64,000 nucleotides of DNA from Glossina fuscipes (Eukaryota; Arthropoda; Insecta; Diptera; Glossinidae). The stretch covers positions 4,368,168 through 4,432,167 of the forward strand of contig NW_023998431.1 in NCBI RefSeq assembly GCF_014805625.2, read 5' to 3'. A program made the translations under genes and the position numbers. This document shows, in pieces, positions 22,148 through 34,568 of this stretch. The notes beneath the pieces were generated by a model. The model was not told the DNA's origin and ran no database searches. It saw only the letters and a list, made by a program, of their open reading frames with translations. Each line of letters starts with the position of its first letter. Positions within the stretch are counted from its first letter, which is position 1.

Positions 22148-23760
22148 TTACGATTGCTTACTCGCATCAAAAATACTTGATGGTGGTGTTGTCGTAGTCA
22201 TTGTTGTAGTGGTGGTGACATTAATCTTATGAATATCCGTGACGTCGTTGCGATTATCATTGTCAACATCACCACCACCGATACCACTATTAATCGCATT
22301 ACCTGTTACTCGCGTTAGAGAAGTTGTATGATTGTTTGTTGTTGTTGTTACCGATGATGATGATGATGAGGCTATCGTAATCACAGAGGGTACTTGATTT
22401 AAAATAACTTCTGATTTTGAGGATTGTAAACGTTTTTCACAATACAGTTTGCCAATCGGTTGCGCCAGAGATGCAGCTAAACTTTTTGTAATTGTTAGCG
22501 GAAAGTTTGAACTTGCCTCAGACGAAGCAATAACTTCATTGGTCACGGGGGTAATGCCTGCCGTATAAGATTGTCTAGACGTAAGCGGATGATAATTGAT
22601 GGTAGTGCCAAAGGAACCTTGCCTTAAAATAGTAGGTGGATTTGTGACTTTCAGGGGCGAGTTACTTTTACATGTCGCCGCTGTCGTTATGATTAGTGAA
22701 TTTGATAATTTATTATTGTTGTTAGTGTTATTAGTATTGGCGTTCGTGCTGGTATGAGTTAATTGTTTATCGCTATTTATCGCGATGCCAATATTTGTAC
22801 GTGTACGATGGGTTATGGGAAACTTATTCTTTGCAAAACTCAAATCCAATTCTAAAGTGTAAAATCGTCCTCTCGTGTATTTCTTGTTTTCGTTTTCGAT
22901 GGGTTTGTTGCCAGGTGGTGATGTGAATGAAGTGCTGGAATTTAATTTGCTATTAATAGGATGTTGGCTAACGGTGCATATGCTGCTATGATTACTAGTT
23001 GTAGTTTTATCGCTACAATTACTGCTGCCGATTGGAGTAGTAATAACACCGGAAGTGGTGTGCAGCAGAGGTGTGGTTTGTGCAATAGAGTAGTTAGTGT
23101 ATGAAGGACTATTTAGCTCAGGTTGGCAGTGTGCATCAGAGATGGGATTGAACGTTGATGAAGAATTTGTATCTAATCCATCAACCTCATCCCATTCAAA
23201 CTTTGTTGAGCGATTAGGAAAAGGCAACCGTCCACTATTTTCAGATGTATCGTCATCGTCGTCATCTGAGGTAATTCGCAATTCTTTATTAAATTCGTGT
23301 ACGGGAGGCGGCGCTGCTGGTGGCGGAGCCACAGCGAAATTTTTACAATTCGGCAATAAATGCAAGACTTTGGCACTAGTAGTACTCGCTGTTGTCTTAA
23401 GACGGGGCGATGGATCCGAATGTAAATTTTCACAGCTAGCTTCATAAACACTGGCCAGAGGTTGACTTTTCAAATGAGGTTTTAACGGCTGATTACTAAA
23501 ATTAGAAGAGGAGGATGAAGAATTGGTGTTACTACTACTAATGCCCGGTAGTACTTCTCTGGCAGTTGTTTTACATGCACCGCCGCTACTATTTAATTCA
23601 CTTAAAGAAGTTTCATTTTTATTCAATCCCGTCGCTTTATGCACTTCACATGATACAATATGTCTGCTGCTACCTTCTACACTTAAATCTACTATTCTTT
23701 GCTCCTCTTTTTTGAATTCTTTTTCTTTTCTAGCTATTATCTCAAGTGATTCATTGTGAA
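22148..23760 (-). other. rictor: Rictor disordered C-terminal tail
   Basis: Beyond the last conserved block (D-I-C-L-Y-S-E-V and F-L-Q-E-L-F, coded near 23770-23930) the frame continues for roughly 530 residues. They are rich in S, T and N, with runs such as S6, N4 and T5, an acidic D5 run and a proline-alanine run. In human Rictor only a few tens of residues follow this block, from what I know of that protein. The tail has no folded-domain pattern. The frame has no stop, so it is translated if the exon is. Confidence 0.8.
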
Positions 23761-25841
23761 ATGACTCAAAATCAAGGTCTAGGAAGAGTTCTTGTAAAAA
23801 TCTCCGCGCATTCATGCGATAACTCCAACGGCCAAGAGTTTTGCAAACTTCAGAATAAAGACAAATGTCTTGAAAAGACGCGGGATGCTTTTGTTTTAAT
23901 TCTAGTAAAGCCATTTTCGATTGTTTCGCGCTCACTGGATTAGCTAAACGTTGCACATTATACAAAATATTGGCAGTTAACTTGTCCGGCAAACTCTCCT
24001 CACTCAGCATGCTTTCGGGCGACTGAAATTGTCCCACGTCAAATAATTGAACCGATGAAACCGTAGTTGATTGAATTGGATGGGAAGCATTTTTTCCGCT
24101 ACAGACAACAGCAACGCTTATACCACTTTCTGTTTTATTTGGTATGCTCTCTGCAGCGTGCGCACCCGTGTTTGTCAACGCAACAAAAGCATTTGCGTTC
24201 AACTCACAGATAACTGCATTAGCGGAGATATCACCAACCAACCGTTGACTATTTTGCCTATAAGAACGTCTAAGTCGTGAACAGTGCAAACAATTATTAC
24301 GTCCATGTTTAGCACCAGTCCACTTAGAACGTTTACTCACTGACGAAACGTCGGAGAGCGACGATATAACTGACGATTCATCACCAGCTTCATTGTTGAT
24401 AGAATCATTGAGGAACTGTTGTTTGGCAGTAAGCAGATTAACATCTATTAGATCTTGATCCCGTATGTCCTGTGACACGTAAGTACGGGAGAGATTACGA
24501 CGAGGAAACAGATCCAAAATATTTTTCGGAAGACTAATTCCTAAAATTTTGCAAAGCTTTAAAAAAGTTTCTTCAAAATTCTTTATCATACCGTACCAGC
24601 GTAGCAAGGACCTTTGGAATCATTTTGAGATAAAAATTTCGGAGTATTTAATGTTGGTAATGGCACTTGCAATTCTTCCGAATCGAATTGTCTGTGAACA
24701 TATTAGAAGAGCGTACATATGTATTAAAAAGTTTTTTAAAAGTCCATAAGTTTACTTACGCATACATGCGCAGGGATGTTTGACGATCTAAACTCCGGAC
24801 TTTCATTTTTCTTTGCGAGTCTCCAAACGATGACTTACGAGGTCTAAAGGAAGCAAACGATAATAAATCTATGCGATCGACTATATCATAGAGTTCAGCT
24901 GCCGATTCGGATAATACCGGCCGACAATGACGGCGTAAGGACCGAAATTGTGCGTAACCCTTAACATCCGCCGGACCAATTCTGCGTTTCATCAAAGACG
25001 ATCGGCCTAAAGGTATTTCTTGAAGATTCGACATACTTGGTATTGGAGTTAAAGGAAATTTTTGTTGTTCCCTGGAATTGCAAAAAAAAAAAAAAAAAAA
25101 AAAAATACCAAACAGAAGAGACATAATAAAGAACAAAATTTACCCCACAGTTACTGCTCTGCCAGTAACTGATTCACAGCTGCTTACTCCTGATGTATTT
25201 GAATCAGTATAGGAATTGTACCGCGTACGATAAGAATAGTGCGTACTGAATGATGTTATCATACCACCTGCAGTTCCAGTTGCAGCACCGGATCCACTTA
25301 TTAAACTTATAACGTCAGTAGTCTTTGATTCAGATAAGGAACGTTGATGTTTTGCATGACGCGGATAAGATCCCTCGGGTAAAGTCTTCGATTTTGCTGA
25401 GGCAGGTATTATACTGCCACTAGTATTAGTACCACTACCGCTTGCACCAGCTGAGCCTTGCTTAAAAGACATCTAAGCAATATCGAGATTGATGCATTTT
25501 TGAAAAGTATTAAACAAAACAAATCTTTCATTCTCATACCTCTTCTCCGGACGTCTTAATACTATCCGTGGTTGTATTAGCGTCTTGAGCTTCAGAACTA
25601 GCGCTGGCTTCGCCTGTCATGGGATCACGTGCGGTACTGCTACTGCTTAACAGCAAATTCCAATTGCTACCCACATAACAAGAACTATCAATTTGATCTT
25701 GCATACCCGTGTAATTATATGGGGGCATGTCAACGCAGTGATGCCTAACGGGTGTAAAATTACCCGCTATCCAGTCTTCAGGTTGATGAACTGGCCAAAT
25801 AGTATTACGATCATGACGCACGCTAAGCCAATCTATAAACA

Positions 25842-25874
<33 letters not shown>

Positions 25875-28800
25875 GCATATAATTCAAAGCTCTACGAAAC
25901 TTTTAACCACGTTCCACTTACTTAATTTAAATAATACATTAGCACCTGCATTAGTGCAACTGATAAGTCCTAACGCATTAAAGCAAGTAGCTCGTATAGA
26001 ATAGACTTCACAATTAGTGGCCAATATAATCAATTTCTCGTATATTCTAAAACATAATCAAGAAAATAAATTGTAAATTTTAGAAATCGCAAGCTGTACG
26101 AGGTGTGAGTGAAAAATGTGAAAATTATCTAAAGGTAATAGTGATAATAAAATAAGCCCAAACTTAGCTTGAAATATTTCAAATACAGTCTTCTTTTTTA
26201 AAGAATTCATAAAATAGGCTTCTAGCTTTGATATAGAAAGGAAGGACCATTTCCCAGACTAGAATGTTTCTTCTTTTTTTTTTTTTTTTCTTTGCTTTCT
26301 TTGACTAAACAACAAATAGGAAACAATTCGGAAATTAGCGTAGGTTCGATCATCAGCTTATGTTTCATATTTAAAGACCTGCAAAAAATCGCACCAGTCA
26401 CTTCGAAAGTCCACATTTCTTTTTTTTTTAAATTCGTGAAGAACCATTTCCATATGCCGCAGCATGATTTACGCTTGAGAAGTCTGCAAGCCTCGAAGAG
26501 TTAACAAAATAGACAACTTTTCTTAAAGGGTATAGCTCAGTTATAATTATCACTTTTGTTAAGGACTCACCTTTGATCTGTATCCAAAAAGTACTCGATA
26601 CCATTTGAATGAGTTGACGCATGACCTACAGCCCATATAGCCGCTTTCAATTCTAAACATTCTCGTTCATCCGTACATTTGGCCTGATCGATTATATCGA
26701 TCAATTGAGGTAAATCGCCAAATTTACGTAAAGCTGTAGTGCCCTGGGTCGTCTGAACCATTTGTCCATATAAATGAGGAGGTATATTTGGTGGTACAAT
26801 AACGGGTCGAGTATTACAGTTACGTCTGCTATAATAACCATCTTCATTACGCACGTGCAATGTCAAACTGGAATGTGTATCAGCATCAACAAGCAAAACA
26901 TATCTAAATATAAGAGAAAAGAAAAACTTCCAGTTAAAGACTATTTGTAGAGGGAATGCAATCACCACAAAAATCACAGCATTTAAGCAGATAAAAAAAA
27001 AAAGGTAAAGCTGTAATTGTTGCAGCTTGATTACGACACTCTGCTCGCCTTTTGTTGTAACCGTTTCTCCAGTACTCAATTTCTTCCTTGATTTTTGCTT
27101 TAAGTTGATTCAAACCACGGGAAATTGAATAGTAACGAGCCATTAGCAAACGCCCTACATCACCCAACGGCTTCAAGTTCGGCCACAGACTAACAATTTC
27201 CTCTAAGTAATACTAACAGAGAGAATTATGAAAAGTTATCACATATTTTGTAATAAATATGGAAGAATGAATTAAATTTACCTTTTCATGGCAAGCTTCC
27301 TCTAAAACTTCCATGGCAGCTAAAACCACACTGCGATCTGGATCCTTAGTTTGTTGTATAATCATGGGTATACCCCATTCTTCAAAATTGGGAATTCGAG
27401 CTCTAAGTAAAACCATCAGAAACTGCGTGGCGTATAATCGACCGCTACGGGCTTTGGCAGACGTTAAAGCGTTTTCTAAAACTTTACGTGTAACCGAATC
27501 CATTGTATAATCTAAACCCGAAACTATTAATTTCACATAACACACGTGGTCGGTATTTCGTACCAAATTAACAAGGCTAATTTGCATGAAAAATGATAAT
27601 TATTTATTAGTTAATGAAAATTATTTTAAAATTTTAATTAAAAAAAAAAAAAAAGGATAGGTATATATACTTACTGTTCGAATACGGCGGTATTGGTTAG
27701 AATACTGATACCCTTTTGCACGCGGCACATGCGTCCAATATATAAAAAATACTGCTGACACATAGTGTTGTTAACATGCTGCGGACTAAAGAGGCAGTCG
27801 TGTGCACGATTTGATGTCGTTATAGCCAATAAATGTTGTGCGACATCCGAAAAAAAGTCCGTTAATAAACGCATGCTTTCCAACTAATGAAGCATTCAAT
27901 TTTTATAATAGAGATAAGAATTTTAATTTATAATAAATGGCAAAAAATATTTTACCGAATGACTTGCTAAAAGCCAATCAATTAAATCTAAACCCACTGT
28001 TACGTAAGTTGGCAAGGAACGTCCCGGTACTAGTTCTTGATGAGAAAATAAATTATTACTTGGTTTGAAATATTCAACAAGAGCTTTAAGGAACTTTGCA
28101 ATAGTATCATCCATTTTACGTATTAGATTAGACTAAAAATAATGAAAATAATTTTTTTTTTTGAAAAGATGTATTTGTCCTATTTAATTAATTAAAGAAA
28201 CTTACCCTTAAGATAGTGCTTATGACTTCCCAATCCCAACCCATACTATCTGGCATTTGAAAAACTTTCGAATCTTTAATTAAACGATTTACTTTAATAT
28301 TTTCCAAAAACGGTAGAAACTTGCATTTTAAACGAAAACTTGAACGACGCGCTGACGAGGATTGCGAATTCGATTCCTCACTTGAGGATACCGAATCCAA
28401 ATGAGTCCTTTCTAATGACATAACGGTCGTGTTAAGACCGCCGGCCGCTGTAGATGGTGATTGTTGACTTAACGTCAATGATAAATCCTGAGCATTAATT
28501 TCACGTCTAAATAGGCGGGTATGTACAAGGGCTAAGGTTTAAAATTAAAAATTGTGAAATGCATTTACCTTAAAATGTTTTTATAAATACCTACAGCCTT
28601 CTTGTATAATGCTATCCAAAAAGAGACTATTCGAAGCCGGCCGATTGCGCATCATTTTCTGGTAATGCTGTAGGGTAGCAATGGCAGCACTAGCATAACG
28701 GTTATCCCGGGCACCATGCGAAATTAATAAAGGCAATGCTGGACTGGTACTGCAAATGTCAGGCGGTAAGTGCGTGTGCATCAAATGCAAAATTTTTCCT

Positions 28801-31800
28801 ATTAATATTGTGGCTGCCACTGATACAGTTGCTTCGCCTGCTATAATAACCTCTACTAAGGCATTAAGGAGACCAGTTTCAAGGAAACAAAACAATTGCA
28901 AGGCTAACTGTTGTTCACAAACGTTTGGAGCTCGAGAAGCTAAACTTGGCAATATACTGCGCCCCTCTGCCGCTACGAAACCATTGTTTAAAAGCCAATT
29001 GTCCTAACGGTCAACAGATATATTAATTATATTAATATTATAATAAATAATATGTTTTTTTTTTTTTAGGTAACATTTAGAAAATTACCTGAAAGTCAGA
29101 TGGATCAATGGCCTGTAAGGCCACTGAATAATCATCAGTCCAAGTAGGTTGTGGAAGACTTAATAATTCATATAACAATTCCAATATTGCTTTCTATCTC
29201 AAACAATTAAACATAAATAAATAAATAAATAAAATAAAATCGTTTTAAAAGAGAGAAATATTTTCCTAATTATTTTCACTCTGCGAAACTTACTCTCACT
29301 TCAATTTGATTTAAAAATAAAGCATCGACTATTGCTTTTAAACCTGATTGTTTGCTTGGATCACAGAATTCAATGGTCCCAATCCAGCTACGTAATACCG
29401 ATAACAAAGCCAAACGACAACTCGTATAACGTAATTCCCGTGCATCTCTATGCAAAGAGAAATTCCATTAAAGAATACTTGCAGCTTGATTTTCTTCTTT
29501 CCAATTTTAATTACTCACTTATTTTTGTCCATTATCCCTAAACGATAGGTAAAATCGCAATATGGTGCCGCTAAACAATCCAAGCGTACACCGCATATAT
29601 TACGTGTTTGTGGCCATTCCAATAGATAGAGTAGTACGCCACTTAAGCTTTCTGCTATACGGGGATTATGACACTCGAGCACGTTTCGTGTTATGGATGT
29701 TACACCACCACAACAAATGAGCAATGAGGGATTTAGAACAGCGAATTCACACAATGTAGCCAGACAGGCCCTTAATAAGTTATCATTCTCTTCAATGCCA
29801 GTATCCGCCAACGAAACTAAACATCGCACAACTACTGCACTAATATCAATGGCTGAGATGGCCAGCATTTTGCGTATCTGGAATAAAGCAGAGAGTACAA
29901 CATGTTTCATTTAAAAAAAATAAATAAATAAAAATTTTTTTTGTCTTTTCCTTAAGCGAGTTAAGAGCTTACCAATTTCAATGCCTGTACTCGCTCGTCA
30001 TCGTTTTTCAACATCAAATCAATGGATCGACATAACAAATATGGTAATTGCATTGAATTAAATATTTTGATATCATCCGTAGTGGCCAAGACGTAGCGTA
30101 TCGTCCGCAAAGCAGCCGCCCGTACTTGGGTAAATGTGTGAATCAGTGAGGCACTCAGACTGAAAAAAATTGAAATAATTTTTTTTTTATTTTTTTTTAT
30201 ACAGCCTATGAGACTAATGTGTAAGGAAAAGTATTAATTATTCGCTTTTTATCTTTGGATGTACAATAAACATCCGTACCTTTATACATATACACATACC
30301 ATACATGCTACATGCCATAAAATTAATACGAGTTGTAGGCCATAATTAAATTAAGCAAACGGGAAGTTTAGAATTTATTTAACTTGCTTATGTAAACAAA
30401 AAAGGAAACACAAGCAAACTTAACCGGAGGGTACAGACAAATGTAATACACCGTTTATTGGATTGTATTTCATTTGTTTTTTTATTGCACATCGTTTAAC
30501 CAACCAATGTTCAACGGATTGTCGTCGTACAAATATCGACAACAAAAAAAAAAACGAGTGTTAATATTATTGGCGTATCGGTAACTCCGCTCCTTATGTG
30601 TTTGGTTGAACAACAACTACGTTTGTGCAAAAGAAGTTTATGATCATTAGTTCTCAGTTTTGAACATATCGTGATTTTGCTTTGTCGCAGTCGAGCCGCG
30701 ATCTGCTGTTGACTTGGCTTAAATTCACTTCCATCTAAGTTGCATTTCACACAAATACATTAGATTCATCTTACTAGATATTAGGGAGTCCTATATGGGC
30801 CAGTTAGTATATTAATGTTACTTAAAAATCGGAATAATCTGGAAAGTTTAACGCACAAGTACGTTGATAATGTAAAAAAAATTTGTCCTATTATTGGGAA
30901 TAGAATGCCATAAGTACTTGTAATGAACAATTTAAACCTCTAACCTAAGCAAATATTCATAAAAGTGTTAGCGAGAGACTTTGAGCATTTGTTCGGCTCA
31001 GTGACATTTCACAAGTTGAAGATTCAAATTCCACATTTGTAGCCTAGAAATACGCCCAAAAATCATTCAACATCGTATATTCTTAACCACGTTAAAATTC
31101 TATTAGGGGGTCGCAAAAATTTTGGCCAGCGACTTCTACAGGCAAAAATGATAAATAAATGGGAAACACCCGGGTACCTAACGATTAAATTCGACGATTT
31201 TGACCTTGCTCTGCATAAAATCACAGTGATTCATTTAATATTATTGCTTTAGTCAGTGCACGACGACGCTAATTGTGGGACGCTCAAAATTCTTCTTCTT
31301 CCAAATTCATTGTTTTCATTGTTTATGTGAAGAAACCTGCTGCTGGCGAACTCGTCCAAACACGTTCAAAGGCTTATGGTGATGCTGCTCCATCGTATTC
31401 CAATTGAAGGTTTCGGTTCCAACGGTTTAAAAGTTGCGGCACGAATTGACTGAAAACGCCATTTTTTGGCCACTTGTTGTAGGAGTTGTTTGGGATACAT
31501 TGTGGTTTGGCTAGCACAAGCCTCCGCAAAGTTGAAGCAGTGCGAAAAGAGGGCGGTGGGTGGATCGCTGGTCAACCAATACAAATTATTTCGACATGAT
31601 ATCTCTGCGTTGCCAACAATGCTGTAAAATGTTCTAGAAAATGATGGAAACTATTTGGGTTAATATATATATATTGAACGAATTTTCCAATGCCTTTTCC
31701 AGGTTAATAAAAGGGTCAACATTTTTACAACCCTCTAATAATTCAATTTAGAAATGTCCCTCCCCATAATTCGTCACCAGTCGTTGAAAATTGCATATGT

Positions 31801-34536
31801 TAGGTAAAAAGCTGAAAACTAATCAACATTTTTTTGATTTGGTGGCATAAATCAAATGTTAAAAGTAGTTTTGACTCAATCCCAAACGATATATGTATGA
31901 GATTTGATTTGAAGCTTAGCAGTAAAGAGTTGTGACGATTGGGAATTTAAAGATTTCGAAAAAAAACTAACTAAAACTAACAACACTTCCTTTTATTTAT
32001 TGTAAAAGACGGTCACCTCTATGTGAGTTGACGACATCATTCATAATGGCTTGAGTATATTGATGAATCTGCAAAATATTGAAACAAAAATCATCTTTCA
32101 TTTAATGTGAAATACTGTGTGTCTTCGCTCATTACGGATGGACGGCGCTTTAGCTAAAGACGCTTATGTAGCAAACGTAATACAATAGATTAGAGTTATG
32201 AACATATACCGGCTATGGTACATAACTATGAAGATACAGTAGGTTAAGAGCGAATTAACATATTTTTTAGAGCGATTTATTATATTCTGTTGATCGGTGG
32301 CAAATTTTGAATTGTTTTAAGCATGTCCGTCAATCCGTTTGTGTAATGTTTGCTGTAAACGTTCTCCTGGCCGCAAAAAAGAAGCTATTCACCCCCTCTA
32401 GTCCCAAAGTTAGCCGAGACATTCAAAATTCTTGTGCGCAGATTGATAATGAAAATTGGTCAAAGAACACGCCTACAATAAAGTGAGAGTTCTTCTATTT
32501 AAAAAAAAAGAAATAAAAAATTGTTTTTTTGATCATAATTCATAAACTATAGCAGATGAATGTACAACAATTTGAACACATATTTTATGAGCGATGATGC
32601 TGCACCCCTATAAAATTGGCAAAAATTGACCACGCCTAGCCAATGTTATAGCGTATCAAGATGAATTTTTTTTTGTCAGTATCTTTATAACGTGCAGAAG
32701 CAAGCTTCCACAATCCCTTATAGTAAATAAATGCTTGGTCAGATTCAAATTCAAAATCCACTTAAGCATATCCCTACGTCCACCTGTGTCTCTGTCCGTC
32801 CACGCAACTGCGTTATATCTGTGCCTACAAACTTTGCAAAAGAATTCGAAAATGACCCAAACTTTTCATAGAACACGCCTACGATGTGCACAGACCTATT
32901 TAACAAAATCTGTAAGCACCTACGCTTTCCGTATTTTTTGCTTGCTCTCATAAAGTACAACACATACATCATAAAAATGTCCACTTTTATTAAAAATAGA
33001 AAAAATGAGCCGCGCCCACGCTATATTATAGGGTACGAAAATTTCCCTCTTTGTTGTTAGGTGTTCCCAGAACTTTTGATTATGTTTTCATTTGAAAAAG
33101 GCGTTTGTTCAAAAGATTCATACAATGCATATAAATCAAAATAGTTTCTATCATTTTTTACAATATTTTAGAATACTTTTGGCAGCATGGCAATGTTACG
33201 TCGAAATAATTTATATTGGTTGGGCAGAGATCCATCCACCGGCCCATTTTCGCAACTTTGCGGATCCGCGCGCCACCCAAGCCGCGCCGCACCGATCTGA
33301 ACACGTGGTAATCAGGCGGCGCCATGTCCGATGAGTATGATGGGCAGAACTTCACACTCGAGCTACAACAGTACGCTCTGGACAACTCTTGCAGCAACAA
33401 GCAGCCAAACTGGCATGTCCCCCCTTCCGTGGTTATAATTATTTAAATTATGGAATATAATTCACAGTGGGAGCGTAAGCCGTCTGTGTTCGTTTTATAA
33501 TTGCAGAACAGAGAGAAAGTTTCGCTTTTAGCTAAAAGTAGGCTCAAGAGGTCAACTTTGCTACCAAGAGGAGCTTCGCGCATTGCTTTTAATCAAAAGT
33601 AATTGGAAAAAGACGACATCACTCAATAGGACTCCGGTCTGACATATATATGATACATATACGACAACAGCTGTTGGCATATTTTTCTTGATAGTGCCAA
33701 TTTTCAAGCGTAACGGACGATACGTATTAAATTCTCATGACTTTCCGATAATTAGTTTACAGGTTAGAGTGGTTTTAGTGCTATTTTGCCAATTTTCAGA
33801 ACAACGAATAAAAAAAAGAGTTTCGAATGTTTACTGTTAGCACTGGTTTGAAGGATGTTATAGCGAGTCTGCTCTGTCGAAAGAATAAACTGTCGATTAA
33901 CTTTTGCTGATTTTAAATAGAATGGTATTGGCAGCGGCGATGTTAAGCGCTCTGGTCAGCCGAACTCAGAAATTGTTTCCTAAATCGTAGAAAAAATGAC
34001 GAAAATCGTTTTAGAAAACTAAAAAGTGAAGTTGCGGCAGATAGCTGACACTCATACAGATGGCAGAAGGCGGTGTATTTACACTTTTGCACGAATAGTT
34101 ACCCATGAGAAAGCTCTGCTTTGTTAAAAATGTGTGCCGCGTTTGCTCACCGTTAACAACAACGTGTTGATGATTCAAAGCGCTGTTAAGAGATGTTTAG
34201 GTGAAATAAAAGGAACGACAAAATGGACGATACGCCAGAATTAAATTGGCAGTCAGCCGGTTAGATAGTAACCTTATTAAAAAATCTGCAAAGTTAATTA
34301 ATTACTATGTGAGACCGATCAACTCTCCGGTATCCCATTATTCGTATAAATTTTAAGCGGTTGTCTTGCTAACGGAACTAGAAAGATCGCCTTTACGCCC
34401 GATCATTACTTGGCAATTTTAATAGCTTTTCTTTTTAGTTTTTTAATAATCATCGAAATCTGAAACGATATTACAGTGCTTTATGCTTGCACCTCGCCCT
34501 TACAGCAAAAGCAGTCTTACTCTTTATGTAAAATTA

Positions 34537-34568
<32 letters not shown>

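Noticed and set aside
23097..23447. 116-residue plus frame with alanine/glycine run
   Set aside because: Antisense shadow of the rictor last exon, produced by its repeat-like codons.
24541..24607. Continuous reading of the last rictor exon from 24607
   Set aside because: A 56-nt GT-AG intron here restores the conserved C-Y-A-G-I-S-L-P junction; the unspliced start uses a non-ATG codon.
26222..26416. Possible extra rictor exon with F-E-V-T-G-A-I-F
   Set aside because: Splicing 26571 to 26046 already gives gap-free agreement with conserved Rictor sequence; this frame has a K run and lies in the intron.
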